This document shows positions 36,988-44,862 of a stretch of 44,862 bases of DNA, piece by piece. The first letter of the stretch is position 1. Each line of letters opens with the position of its first letter. Location: contig NZ_HG931175.1 in NCBI RefSeq assembly GCF_000582785.1, forward strand, positions 696,465 through 741,326, in the 5' to 3' direction. This DNA comes from Candidatus Blastococcus massiliensis AP3. Its GTDB lineage: Bacteria; Actinomycetota; Actinomycetes; Mycobacteriales; Geodermatophilaceae. Made by a program: the position numbers and the translations under genes. A model generated the notes under the pieces. That model ran no database searches, had not been told where the DNA came from, and was given only the letters and a program-made list of their open reading frames with translations.

Positions 36988-37914
36988 ATGAACACACCGG
37001 TCAAGCTCGCCGCCTTCGGCGTCGGCCTGCTCGCGCTCTTCGGCGCCGCCACCGGCCTCGGTGCGGTGGTGGGCCCGGTCGGCGCGGCGGCCGACGAGCC
37101 CTCGTCCGCCGGGCACGACATGGGGTCGCAGCCCGGGGCCGGGCACCAGGAGCAGGCGCCGCACGAGGCGGCCGGCGCGCACCTGCCCGCCGGCCTCGTC
37201 GTCTCCGAGGACGGGTACACGCTCGTCCTCGACCAGCCCACCCTCCCGGCCGGTGCCGGTGTGCCCCTCGCCTTCAGGATCGAGGGCCCCGACGGCCACG
37301 CCGTCGCCGACTACGAGGTCCGCCACGACGAGGACCTGCACCTGATCGCGGTGCGCCGCGACCTGACCGGCTACCAGCACGTGCACCCGGAGCAGGACGC
37401 CGACGGCGTCTGGCGGGTGCCGCTGGACCTCTCCCCCGGCTCGTGGCGGGTGTTCGCCGACTTCGCCGCGAGTGCCGACGGCGAGGACCGCGTCCTCGGC
37501 GCCGAGCTCGCCGTCGGCGGCGAGTACGCCCCGCAGCCGCTGCCCGCTCCCGCCGCCGTGGCCGAGGTGGACGGCTACACCGTCGTCCTCGACGGCGCGC
37601 TGACCGCCGGCGAGGAGACCGAGCTCCGCTTCGGCATCAGCCGCGACGGCGTGCCGGTCACCGACCTGGAGAGCTACCTGGGCGCCTACGGGCACCTGGT
37701 GGCCCTGCGCCAGGGCGATCTGGGGTACCTGCACGTGCACCCGAGCGACCCCCCGGGCGGCGCGGCGCCGGCACCCGGCCCGAACGTCGGCTTCGCCACC
37801 ACCGCCCCCTCGGCCGGCACGTACCGGCTGTTCCTGGACTTCAAGCACGGTGACGTCGTCCGGACGGCCGCCTTCACGGTGACGGTCGGCGCGCACGAGG
37901 AGCACGGATCATGA
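36988..37914 (+). CDS. Secreted or anchored protein with duplicated HVHP domain, copper-operon member
   Basis: This 308-residue protein has one N-terminal hydrophobic segment ([20 protein letters not shown], about residues 8-27), which is a signal or anchor. A His/Met/Gln-rich linker follows ([20 protein letters not shown]). Two homologous domains come next: [19 protein letters not shown] with SWRVFADFA, and [20 protein letters not shown] with [11 protein letters not shown]. Each carries an HxHP motif, a plausible Cu site of periplasmic YtkA/FixH-like folds. The gene lies between copZ and copA and overlaps copA by ATGA, so co-expression under CsoR is likely. Family and function are otherwise unknown to me. 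Confidence 0.85.
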   Translation: MNTPVKLAAFGVGLLALFGAATGLGAVVGPVGAAADEPSSAGHDMGSQPGAGHQEQAPHEAAGAHLPAGLVVSEDGYTLVLDQPTLPAGAGVPLAFRIEGPDGHAVADYEVRHDEDLHLIAVRRDLTGYQHVHPEQDADGVWRVPLDLSPGSWRVFADFAASADGEDRVLGAELAVGGEYAPQPLPAPAAVAEVDGYTVVLDGALTAGEETELRFGISRDGVPVTDLESYLGAYGHLVALRQGDLGYLHVHPSDPPGGAAPAPGPNVGFATTAPSAGTYRLFLDFKHGDVVRTAAFTVTVGAHEEHGS

Positions 37915-40208
37915 CCACCGCCCCGACCGGGCCGCTCACCGACGTCGAACTGCTCATCGGCGGGATGACGTGCGCCTCGTGCGCGTCCCGCGTGGAGAAG
38001 AAGCTCAACAAGCTCGACGGCGTCACGGCCACGGTCAACTACGCCACCGAGAAGGCCAAGGTCAGCATCGCCGGCGACGTCACCACCGAGGACCTCATCG
38101 CCACCGTCGAGAAGACCGGCTACACGGCGTCGCTGCCGGAGCCGCCGACGGCCGAGACGCCGGCCGAGGTCGACGAGGTGGCACCGCTGCGCACGCGGCT
38201 GGTCGTCTCCGCCCTGCTCAGCGTGCCGGTGATCGCCCTGGCGATGGTGCCGGCCTGGCAGTTCGAGTACTGGCAGTGGCTCTCGCTCACCCTGGCCGCA
38301 CCCGTCGTGGTCTGGGGCGGGCTGCCGTTCCACCGCGCCGCCTGGACCAACCTCCGGCACGGCGCGGCCACCATGGACACCCTGGTCTCGCTGGGCACGC
38401 TGGCCGCGTTCGGCTGGTCGATCTACGCGCTGTTCTGGGGCACCGCCGGCATCCCCGGCATGGTGCACCCCTTCGAGCTGACCATCGAGCGCTCCGACGG
38501 CAGCGCCAACATCTACCTCGAGGCCGCCGCCGGCGTCACCACCTTCATCCTGGCCGGCCGGTACTTCGAGGCGCGATCCAAGCGGCGGGCCGGGGCCGCC
38601 CTCCGGGCCCTGCTGGAGCTCGGCGCCAAGGAGGTCTCGGTGCTGCGCGACGGCGCCGAGGTGCGCGTTCTGGTCGACCGGCTGGCGGTCGGCGACCTGT
38701 TCGTCGTCCGGCCAGGGGAGAAGATCGCCGCCGACGGCGAGGTCACCGAGGGCTCCTCGGCCGTGGACGCATCGATGCTCACCGGCGAGTCCGTCCCGGT
38801 GGAGGTCGGACCCGGCGACACCGTCGTCGGCGGCACGGTCAACGCCGGCGGCCGGCTGGTCGTGCGGGCCACCCGGATCGGCGCGGAGACCCAGCTCGCC
38901 CAGATGGCGCGGCTGGTCGAGGACGCGCAGAACGGCAAGGCCGAGGTGCAGCGGCTCGCCGACCGCATCTCCGGGATCTTCGTCCCGATCGTGCTGGCGC
39001 TGACCGCCGCCACCCTCGGCTTCTGGATCGGCACCGGCGCCGGGCTGCCGGCGGCGTTCACCGCGGCCGTCTCCGTCCTGATCATCGCCTGCCCGTGCGC
39101 GCTCGGGCTGGCCACGCCGACGGCGCTCATGGTCGGCACCGGCCGCGGCGCCCAGCTGGGCATCCTGATCAAGGGCCCCGAGGTGCTCGAGAGCACCCGC
39201 CGGGTCGACACCGTCGTCCTGGACAAGACCGGCACGGTGACCACCGGCCGAATGACCCTGCTCGACGTCGTCGCCGCCGAGGGCGAGGACCGCGACCTGC
39301 TGCTGCGGACGGCCGGCGCCCTGGAGGCGGCGTCGGAGCACCCGATCGCCCAGACCGTCGCCCGCGCCGCCGCCGAGCGCGGGCCGCTTCCCCCGGTCGA
39401 GGGCTTCACCAACGTCGAGGGGCTCGGCGTGCACGGTGTCGTGGACGGCGCGGCGGTCGTAGTCGGCCGTCCGCGCCTGCTGGCCGACTGGTCGCTGACC
39501 CTGCCGGAGGCCCTCGAGCGGGCCGCCGACGAGGCCGAGGAGGCCGGGCGGACGGCGATCGCCGTCGGCTGGGACGGCGCCGCCCGCGGCGTGCTCGTCG
39601 TCGCGGACGCGGTCAAGCCGACCTCGGCCGCGGCGATCGGGCAGCTGCGCGGGCTGGGGCTGACGCCGATCCTGCTCACCGGTGACAACGCACGGGCCGC
39701 GCGGACGGTGGCGGCGCAGGTGGGGATCGACGAGGTGGTGGCCGAGGTGCTGCCGCAGGAGAAGGTCGACGTCGTGAAGCGGCTCCAGGGCGAGGGCCGG
39801 GTCGTGGCGATGGTCGGTGACGGCGTCAACGACGCCGCCGCCCTCGCCCAGGCCGACCTGGGGCTGGCCATGGGCACCGGCACCGACGTCGCGATCGAGG
39901 CCAGCGACCTGACCCTCGTGCGCGGCGACCTGCGGGTCGCGGCCGATGCCATCCGGCTCTCCCGCCGGACGCTGTCGACCATCAAGGGCAACCTGTTCTG
40001 GGCGTTCGGCTACAACGTGGCGGCGATCCCGCTGGCGATGGCCGGGCTGCTCAACCCGATGATCGCCGGCGCGGCCATGGCGTTCAGCTCGGTGTTCGTC
40101 GTCTCCAACTCGCTGCGGCTGCGGAGCTTCGCGCCGCTGCCGGAGAATCGCGACGCCGCCACGGCGCTGCCGTCCGGACGCGCACGCACGGAGGAGCCCG
40201 CCCGATGA
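37911..40208 (+). CDS. copA: Copper-exporting P1B-type ATPase CopA
   Basis: This 765-residue P1B-1 ATPase exports Cu(I). The N-terminal metal-binding domain has [20 protein letters not shown]. The transmembrane CPC motif is [17 protein letters not shown] (Cys394, Cys396). The actuator motif is [13 protein letters not shown], phosphorylation occurs at Asp438 in [10 protein letters not shown], the HP motif is in EHPIAQ, and the hinge [13 protein letters not shown] is near 634. The last helices contain [12 protein letters not shown] and [15 protein letters not shown], typical of Cu(I). Start ATG 37911 overlaps the preceding stop as ATGA. The small membrane gene downstream also overlaps its stop. 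Confidence 0.97.
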   Translation: MTTAPTGPLTDVELLIGGMTCASCASRVEKKLNKLDGVTATVNYATEKAKVSIAGDVTTEDLIATVEKTGYTASLPEPPTAETPAEVDEVAPLRTRLVVSALLSVPVIALAMVPAWQFEYWQWLSLTLAAPVVVWGGLPFHRAAWTNLRHGAATMDTLVSLGTLAAFGWSIYALFWGTAGIPGMVHPFELTIERSDGSANIYLEAAAGVTTFILAGRYFEARSKRRAGAALRALLELGAKEVSVLRDGAEVRVLVDRLAVGDLFVVRPGEKIAADGEVTEGSSAVDASMLTGESVPVEVGPGDTVVGGTVNAGGRLVVRATRIGAETQLAQMARLVEDAQNGKAEVQRLADRISGIFVPIVLALTAATLGFWIGTGAGLPAAFTAAVSVLIIACPCALGLATPTALMVGTGRGAQLGILIKGPEVLESTRRVDTVVLDKTGTVTTGRMTLLDVVAAEGEDRDLLLRTAGALEAASEHPIAQTVARAAAERGPLPPVEGFTNVEGLGVHGVVDGAAVVVGRPRLLADWSLTLPEALERAADEAEEAGRTAIAVGWDGAARGVLVVADAVKPTSAAAIGQLRGLGLTPILLTGDNARAARTVAAQVGIDEVVAEVLPQEKVDVVKRLQGEGRVVAMVGDGVNDAAALAQADLGLAMGTGTDVAIEASDLTLVRGDLRVAADAIRLSRRTLSTIKGNLFWAFGYNVAAIPLAMAGLLNPMIAGAAMAFSSVFVVSNSLRLRSFAPLPENRDAATALPSGRARTEEPAR

Positions 40209-40564
40209 CCGACCCGGCCCGCCTCGGCGCCGCCGCCGGCGCCACCGCCGGCGCCACCGCGGGGCTGCTCCTGCTCACCCGGCCGCAATGGGCGCTCGAC
40301 GCGGTCGCGCCGGCTTTCCCGCGGGAGCGCCGCTGGATCGTGCGCGCGCTCGGCGCCCGCATGCTCGTCCAGCACGGCGCGGTGCTGGCCCGACCGGAAC
40401 CCGCCGTCCTCACCGCGGGCGCCGGCATCGACCTGCTGCACGCCGCGAGCATGCTGCCCTTCCTCGGCTCGGGCCGGTACGGGCGGGCGGCACGGATCAG
40501 CGCCGCGGTCGCGCTGGGCTCCGCGGTGGCCGGACGCGTGCTCGCCGGCTCACAGCGCCGGTAG
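40205..40564 (+). CDS. Small hypothetical membrane protein, end of copper operon
   Basis: I do not recognise this 119-residue protein. It has a Gly/Ala-rich N-terminal helix ([18 protein letters not shown]) and two further hydrophobic segments ([38 protein letters not shown]) with basic residues between ([20 protein letters not shown]). ATG 40205 overlaps the copA stop as ATGA, so it is probably translated with it. No cysteine is present and few metal ligands. Its 3' end overlaps the convergent M56 gene by 15 nt. Confidence 0.8.
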   Translation: MTDPARLGAAAGATAGATAGLLLLTRPQWALDAVAPAFPRERRWIVRALGARMLVQHGAVLARPEPAVLTAGAGIDLLHAASMLPFLGSGRYGRAARISAAVALGSAVAGRVLAGSQRR

Positions 40565-41479
40565 CAGCAGCAGCGCCGTCGGCAGCAGGAGCAGGAGTCC
40601 GGCGCTCAGCAGGGCAGCGGCCCGGGCGGGCGCGGGCAGCGGGGACGGCGGTTCGAGCAGCCGCACGACCCGGGCGTGCACCGCACCCCCGGTCACCGCG
40701 AGCGCGCCGCCGGGTACCTCCGCGCCCCCGGGCCGCCCGGCCGCGGCGACGATCGCCTGCGCCAGCGTGCGGCGCGGATCAGCGCCGTCGAGCTCGCGCA
40801 GCCCGACGTCGTCGGCCCGCATCTCGACCAGCTCCCGGACGGCGGCGTGCGCACGCCCGGCCGCCGGCAGCACCGGCAGTGCCGCCTCCCACGCCACGAA
40901 CGGCAGCAGGTAGAGGTGGTGGTGCTCGCGCAGGTGCGCCCGCTCGTGCGCCACGACGGCGGCGAGCTCGGCCTCGTCGAGCTCGGCGACCATGCCGGAG
41001 GACAGCACCAGCAGCGGCCGTGCCCCGGGGATGCAGAAGGCCACCGGGGCGGGGTGCTCCAGCAGCCGGGTGTCCGGTGCACCACCCGGCTCGACGACCA
41101 GCTCCAGCAGCTGCCGGTGGCGGCGCCGGGTGCGGGCGGTCCGGAGCCAGGACAGCGCCAGCACGCCGACCAGCTGGAGGGCCAGCACCGCGGCCAGGGT
41201 CAGGGTCACCCAGTGGTCGCCGCGCACCGGGCCGCCGGCGGACTCGCCGCGGATCCACGACCACCACGCCTCCGGCAGCGAGTGACCCCACGGCGCGAGG
41301 CCGTGCACCAGCAGGGCGCCGATGATCGACAACCCACCGGCCAGACCGATCGCCTGCCAGCAGACCAGCGCCACCAGCGGGTCCCGGCCCGGCCAGCGGG
41401 CCCGGCCGAGCAGCGCCGGGATCGGCCACGCCAGCAACGCGGCGAGGACGGCGAGGGCGGCCGCGGTGACGGGCAGCAT
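40550..41479 (-). CDS. M56 family metallopeptidase (BlaR1/MecR1-like, no sensor domain)
   Basis: This 309-residue membrane protein has four or so helices and a cytoplasmic zinc-peptidase domain with the motif VVAHERAHLREHHH (HExxH form) and the downstream ligand in EMRADD. The preceding block VAFCIPGARPLLVLSSGM is also conserved in the family. There is no extracellular penicillin-binding domain, so the signal is not a beta-lactam by structure. It lies directly downstream of a BlaI-type repressor (19-nt gap); such peptidases cleave or inactivate the repressor. The target regulon is suggested by the twin operators beside cydA. Confidence 0.9.
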   Translation of the reverse strand: MLPVTAAALAVLAALLAWPIPALLGRARWPGRDPLVALVCWQAIGLAGGLSIIGALLVHGLAPWGHSLPEAWWSWIRGESAGGPVRGDHWVTLTLAAVLALQLVGVLALSWLRTARTRRRHRQLLELVVEPGGAPDTRLLEHPAPVAFCIPGARPLLVLSSGMVAELDEAELAAVVAHERAHLREHHHLYLLPFVAWEAALPVLPAAGRAHAAVRELVEMRADDVGLRELDGADPRRTLAQAIVAAAGRPGGAEVPGGALAVTGGAVHARVVRLLEPPSPLPAPARAAALLSAGLLLLLPTALLLLPAL

Positions 41480-41498
41480 CGGTCAGGGTGTGGCCGGG

Positions 41499-41849
41499 TC
41501 AGCGACCGTCGCCGGCCAGCAGCTCCCGGAGCAGGCGCGCCTCGTCGTCGTCCACACCGCCGACGAAACGGGCCAGCACGGCCTGCCGGTCGGCGGACTG
41601 ACCCAGCACCTCGTGCATGAGCTCGGCGGCGTGCTCCTCGCGGCTGGCGCGGGCGGTGAAGCGCCGCGGCCGGGCGTCGTCGTGCACGACGAAGCCCTTC
41701 TGCTCCAACCGGGTCAGCACCGTGTGCACGGTGGTCAGCGCGATCCCGCGGTCGGCGAGCCCGTCCCGCAGGGCGGTCGCGGCCACCGGCCCCTCGGCCG
41801 ACCACAGCTGGTCCATGACGGCCCGCTCCAGCTGGCCCAGCGTGGCCAT
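41499..41849 (-). CDS. BlaI/MecI/CopY family transcriptional repressor
   Basis: This 116-residue repressor has a winged helix: MATLGQLERAVMDQLWSAE, then GIALTTVHTVLTRLEQKGFV as recognition helix and wing with VVHDDARPRRFTARASREEH. The C-terminal helices for dimerisation follow (MHEVLGQSADRQAVLARFVG). ATG 41849 has GGAGGAGCG at 5 nt. The track-length alternative beginning 24 nt upstream lacks a ribosome-binding site. It pairs with the M56 peptidase gene and is divergent from cydA across two inverted repeats that are likely its operators. M. tuberculosis BlaI is known to link beta-lactams and respiration genes; any parallel here is inference. Confidence 0.94.
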   Translation of the reverse strand: MATLGQLERAVMDQLWSAEGPVAATALRDGLADRGIALTTVHTVLTRLEQKGFVVHDDARPRRFTARASREEHAAELMHEVLGQSADRQAVLARFVGGVDDDEARLLRELLAGDGR

Positions 41850-41880
41850 CGCTCCTCCTGTCGTACGACTCACAGCACCT

Positions 41881-41901
41881 TCTTCTACGTGTCGTAGAAG
41901 A
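41881..41901. promoter_or_regulatory. Operator 1: TCTTCTAC-N5-GTAGAAGA
   Basis: Perfect 8-bp arms flank a 5-nt centre (GTGTC) in the blaI-cydA divergent gap. The core TAC...GTA is compatible with BlaI/CopY-type sites. It lies 32 nt upstream of the blaI-like start. Confidence 0.75.
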
Positions 41902-41904
41902 GAC

Positions 41905-41925
41905 TCTTCTACTCAGCGTAGAAAG
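41905..41925. promoter_or_regulatory. Operator 2: TCTTCTAC-N5-GTAGAAAG
   Basis: The left arm is identical to operator 1 and the right arm differs in its last two bases; the 5-nt centre is TCAGC. The centre-to-centre distance from operator 1 is 24 bp, slightly more than two helical turns. It lies 51 nt upstream of cydA. Confidence 0.72.
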
Positions 41926-41935
41926 AACAGGTCGA

Positions 41936-41943
41936 TCGTACGA
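41936..41943. repeat. Second TCGTACGA palindrome, pairing with GTCGTACGAC at 41860-41869
   Basis: The 8-bp palindrome TCGTACGA occurs twice, at 41861-41868 and 41936-41943, one on each side of the two operators. Their centres are 75 bp apart. A second regulator or a role in DNA topology is possible but not shown. Confidence 0.4.
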
Positions 41944-41975
41944 CGGTCGGAGCCGAGAGACGAGGAGCAGGTGCC

Positions 41976-43580
41976 GTGGACGTGCTGGGCCTCGACACGT
42001 TGGACATCGCGCGCTGGCAGTTCGGGATCACGACCGTCTACCACTTCATGATGGTCCCGCTGACCATCGGCCTGGGGATCCTGCTGGTGGTCATGCACAC
42101 CATGTGGGTGCGCACCGACAGCCCCGAGTGGCTCCGCATGACCCGCTTCTGGGGCAAGATCTTCCTGATCAACTTCGTCCTGGGCGTGGCCACCGGCCTG
42201 GTCCAGGAGTTCCAGTTCGGCCTGGCCTGGAGCGAGTACTCCCGCTTCGTGGGCGACGTCTTCGGCTCGCTGCTCGCCCTGGAGGCCCTGCTGGCCTTCT
42301 TCCTCGAGTCGACCTTCCTCGGCCTGTGGATCTTCGGCTGGGGACGGATCCCGAAGAAGCTGCACCTGGCCACCCTGTGGGCGGCGGTCATCGGCTCGGT
42401 CGTGAGCGCGTACTTCATCATCGCGGCCAACTCCTGGATGCAGCACCCGGTCGGGGTTGTCGCCGACGACGCGACCGGCCGGCCGCAGCAGGTCGACTTC
42501 CTCGCCGTGCTGACCAACAACACCGCGCTGGCGGCCTTCACCCACACCATCGTCGCCGCGCTGATGGTCGCCGGCGCCCTGCTCGTCGGCGTCGGGCTCT
42601 ACCACCTGCGCCGGCGGCGGCTCGCCGGGCGCTCGCCCGAGGAGATCGATCACCAGGTCTGGCGCCGCTCGGTCCGGATCGGTGGCTGGGTGTCGCTCGC
42701 GGCCTTCGTCCTGGTGGCGGTGACCGGCGACTGGCAGGCCAAGCTGATGTACCACCAGCAGCCGCTGAAGATGAGCTCGGCCGAGGCGCTGTGCGAGACG
42801 GAGGCGCCGGCGTCGTTCTCGATCTTCGCCTGGAGCAAGCTCGGCTCCAACGAGTGCGACGACGTCCACTCGATCACCGTCCCGGGGCTGCTCTCCTTCC
42901 TCGCCAACGGGAACTTCACCAGCGAGGTGCCGGGCGTCAACGAGCTGCAGGAGCGCTACGCCGAGGTCTACGGCGCCACCTACCCCGACGACCCGTCGCG
43001 CTTCGGCAACCTGGCCGGGGAGCCGGTGGACTACCAGCCCCTGCTGGCGGTCACCTACTGGAGCTTCCGGCTGATGATCGGCATGGGGGCGGTGTCGGCC
43101 GGGGTCGCGGCCTACGCGCTGTGGTCGACCCGGCGCGGCCGGGTGCCCACCTCGCGGCTCGGCGTCTACGGCTCGCTGGCGGCCGTGGGTGCGCCGTTCG
43201 TGGCCAACGCGTCGGGGTGGATCTTCACCGAGATGGGCCGACAGCCCTTCGTCGTCGTCCCCAACCCGGACGTGCCGCTCGACGAGCAGATCTGGTTCTT
43301 CACCGCCCAGGCCGTCTCCCCCGGCGTCACCGCCGGCGAGGTCTGGACGTCGCTGACCGCCCTGACCCTGGTCTACGGGGTGCTCGCGGTCATCGAGATC
43401 GGGCTGCTCACGGCGTTCATCCGCTCCGGCGTCACCGCGAGCGACACCGCCGTCGAACCCCCGATCGGCACCGGCCGGGACGACGACCGCCGCTCCGGCC
43501 CGGACGGCGACGCCGGAGGTGCCGGCAGCCCGGGCACGGACCGCCGCGCCGACGACGACGTCCTCCAGTTCGCCTACTGA
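41976..43580 (+). CDS. cydA: Cytochrome bd ubiquinol/menaquinol oxidase subunit I
   Basis: This 534-residue subunit is the haem-bearing half of the bd oxidase, which reduces O2 with quinol without pumping protons. The haem b595 ligand His19 is in ITTVYHFMMVPLTIG. EFQFGLAWSEYSRFVGDVFG and the haem b558 His in AAFTHTIVAALMVAG follow. The Met ligand is in GWIFTEMGRQPFVV. The Q-loop region between helices is of the short actinobacterial form. The C-terminus is an acidic, Gly/Asp-rich tail. GTG 41976 has CGAGGAGCAG upstream. First gene of cydABD, behind two inverted repeats. Confidence 0.95.
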   Translation: MDVLGLDTLDIARWQFGITTVYHFMMVPLTIGLGILLVVMHTMWVRTDSPEWLRMTRFWGKIFLINFVLGVATGLVQEFQFGLAWSEYSRFVGDVFGSLLALEALLAFFLESTFLGLWIFGWGRIPKKLHLATLWAAVIGSVVSAYFIIAANSWMQHPVGVVADDATGRPQQVDFLAVLTNNTALAAFTHTIVAALMVAGALLVGVGLYHLRRRRLAGRSPEEIDHQVWRRSVRIGGWVSLAAFVLVAVTGDWQAKLMYHQQPLKMSSAEALCETEAPASFSIFAWSKLGSNECDDVHSITVPGLLSFLANGNFTSEVPGVNELQERYAEVYGATYPDDPSRFGNLAGEPVDYQPLLAVTYWSFRLMIGMGAVSAGVAAYALWSTRRGRVPTSRLGVYGSLAAVGAPFVANASGWIFTEMGRQPFVVVPNPDVPLDEQIWFFTAQAVSPGVTAGEVWTSLTALTLVYGVLAVIEIGLLTAFIRSGVTASDTAVEPPIGTGRDDDRRSGPDGDAGGAGSPGTDRRADDDVLQFAY

Positions 43581-43617
43581 CGCCCCCCACCCCGACCCGT
43601 AGACCCGAGGACCCGTC

Positions 43618-44661
43618 ATGGACCTGCAGACCCTGTGGTTCGCCGCCGTCGCCGTGCTCTGGATCGGCTTCCTGTTCCTGGAGGGCTTCGACTTCGGCGT
43701 CGCCGCCCTGCTGCCCGTGCTGGGCCGCAGGACGGCCGACCGGCACCTGATGCTGCGCAGCATCGGCCCGCTCTGGGACGGCAACGAGGTCTGGCTGATC
43801 ACCGCCGTCGGCGCGGTGTTCGCCGCCTTCCCGGGCTGGTACGCCACCTGGCTGCCGGCGCTCTACCTGCCCTTCGTGCTGGTGCTCTTCGGCCTGATCA
43901 TCCGGGCGGTGGCCTTCGAGTGGCGGCACCAGTCGCACGACCCGCGCTGGGACGGCACCTGGACGCACGTGATCACCGCCGGCTCGCTGATCGCCGCCCT
44001 CGGCGTGGGGGCGGCCCTGGCCACCACGACGCTGGGCCTGCCGATCGACGGCGACGGCATCCGGGTGGGCGGCAGCTTCGCCGGCGTGGGGTGGACGGCG
44101 CTGCTGGGCGCGGTCGCGGTGCTCGCCTTCTCGGCCGTGCACGGCGCGCTGTTCCTGGCGCTGAAGACCGACGGCGACGTCCGGCTCCGCGCCCGCGCCT
44201 TCGCCCTGCGCTGGTCGCCGGTGGCCGCGCTGCCGCTGCTGGCCTGGGCCGGGCTGGTGCACCTGCGCTCCGGGACACCGGTCACCGCCGTGCTGTGGGT
44301 CGTCGGCGCGCTGGCCGTCCTGGTGACCTGGGCGTGCATCCGGGTCGACCGCGAGGGGCCGGCCTTCGCCGGCTGGGCGGGAATGCTGGTCAGCTCGACC
44401 GCGACGATCTTCGGAGCCGCCTACCCCGTCGTCGTCCCCTCGACGATCGACCCCGCGTTCGACCTGACGATCGCCGACGCGTCGGTCAGCGACTACACGC
44501 TCACCGTGATGACGTGGGCCGCCGCCGTCGGGCTGCCGGTCGTGCTGGCCTACCAGGCGTGGACCTACTGGGTGTTCCGCAAGCGACTGACCGCCGAGCC
44601 GCAGCACGAGGACGCCCCCGGCAGTGGCGACGCCCCCGCGCCCAGCGAGGTGCCCGCATGA
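43618..44661 (+). CDS. cydB: Cytochrome bd oxidase subunit II
   Basis: This 347-residue subunit II has eight to nine membrane helices. The family N-terminus is MDLQTLWFAAVAVLWIGFLF followed by LEGFDFGVAALLP. IGPLWDGNEVWLITAVGAVF and FPGWYATWLPALYLPFVLVL are conserved. IIRAVAFEWRHQ follows. The C-terminus is acidic and Pro-rich (AEPQHEDAPGSGDAPAPSE). ATG 43618 has GAGGACC upstream, 37 nt after the cydA stop. The next gene overlaps the stop as ATGA. Confidence 0.95.
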   Translation: MDLQTLWFAAVAVLWIGFLFLEGFDFGVAALLPVLGRRTADRHLMLRSIGPLWDGNEVWLITAVGAVFAAFPGWYATWLPALYLPFVLVLFGLIIRAVAFEWRHQSHDPRWDGTWTHVITAGSLIAALGVGAALATTTLGLPIDGDGIRVGGSFAGVGWTALLGAVAVLAFSAVHGALFLALKTDGDVRLRARAFALRWSPVAALPLLAWAGLVHLRSGTPVTAVLWVVGALAVLVTWACIRVDREGPAFAGWAGMLVSSTATIFGAAYPVVVPSTIDPAFDLTIADASVSDYTLTVMTWAAAVGLPVVLAYQAWTYWVFRKRLTAEPQHEDAPGSGDAPAPSEVPA

Positions 44662-44862
44662 GCACCGGCGCCGAGGCGCCTCGTGGACCGCTGGGCGCGC
44701 TGGCCGGCGTCCCGGGGCTGACCGGCGCACTGGTCCGTGCCGCGCTGGCGGCACTGGTCCAGACCGCGGGGCTGGTGCTGCTCGCCGCCGGCCTGGCGCA
44801 CGCGGTGGCCCGCGGCTCGGGGTTGACCGACGGGCCGCTGACCGGCCCGCTGGTCCTGGCGG
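44658..44862 (+). CDS. cydD: Probable CydD-type ABC transporter subunit, N-terminal part only
   Basis: The ATG at 44658 overlaps the cydB stop as ATGA, and the frame is open to the window edge (about 68 residues). The visible part is a hydrophilic start and one membrane helix (ALVQTAGLVLLAAGLAHAVA). By position after cydAB it is probably CydD or a fused CydDC, which exports thiols needed for bd oxidase assembly. No ATPase motif lies inside the window, so this rests on context. Confidence 0.65.
   Translation, partial: MSTGAEAPRGPLGALAGVPGLTGALVRAALAALVQTAGLVLLAAGLAHAVARGSGLTDGPLTGPLVLA

Noticed and set aside
41913-43847. Minus-strand ORF of 644 residues
   Set aside because: It is antisense to cydA and cydB; composition is Arg/Gly/Asp/Gln-rich without membrane segments.

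Overview
The window is very GC-rich DNA with GC-ending codons, many GTG/TTG starts and dense, short-gap gene packing. It looks like a chromosomal segment of a high-GC actinobacterium. The gene order DUF4193, cei, suhB, ppgK, sigA, then YihY, DUF3039, DUF3099, then sigB and ideR matches, as I recall it, the Rv2699c-Rv2711 block of Mycobacterium tuberculosis with extra genes inserted. Codon use and gene content would suit Geodermatophilaceae or a close relative; that family assignment is inference. I saw no tRNA, rRNA, CRISPR array, insertion sequence or phage gene.

Region by region. (a) 1-6643 holds the principal sigma factor block: an unidentified partial gene, DUF4193, an APH-fold phosphotransferase, Cei, SuhB, polyphosphate glucokinase, SigA and a small DUF7455 zinc-ribbon protein. 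(b) 6786-15566 is envelope and housekeeping: VanW/YoaR-like protein, YihY/BrkB membrane protein, DUF3039, DUF3099, an HhH-GPD protein, an FAD oxidoreductase with unusual codon use, DUF368 (polyprenyl-phosphate translocase family), DUF1028 and D-aminoacyl-tRNA deacylase. (c) 15567-21622 is regulation: SigB behind a likely ECF-type promoter, a GNAT/acyl-CoA-ligase fusion translationally coupled to an AcuC-type deacetylase, and IdeR with all its metal ligands. (d) 21710-26116 carries an S9 peptidase, DUF4192, a lipoprotein and a Dabb protein. (e) 26213-30177 is a four-gene overlapping operon (GT4, methyltransferase, alpha/alpha-toroid protein, GT2), probably for a surface glycan or glycolipid. 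(f) 30106-31826 is an ECF42-type sigma factor with its DGPF partner and a matching candidate promoter. (g) 31854-35332 holds DksA-like, methyltransferase and YibE/F genes in an overlapping chain, a STAS protein and a six-helix membrane protein. (h) 35314-40564 contains hsp20-merR followed by a copper operon: csoR, copZ, a duplicated HVHP-motif secreted protein, copA and a small membrane protein. (i) 40550-44862 has a BlaI/M56 pair divergent from cydAB and a partial third cyd gene, with two near-identical inverted repeats between them.

The themes are stress and metal-responsive transcription (six regulators or sigma factors with visible cis-sites), cell-envelope maintenance, and redox or copper adaptation. 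Many genes have a TANNNT hexamer 6-7 nt before the start codon, as expected for leaderless transcription. The candidates I consider most likely to be under-described are the BlaI/M56-cyd arrangement with twin operators, the duplicated HVHP protein inside the copper operon, the coupled acetyltransferase/deacetylase pair and the four-gene glycan operon.
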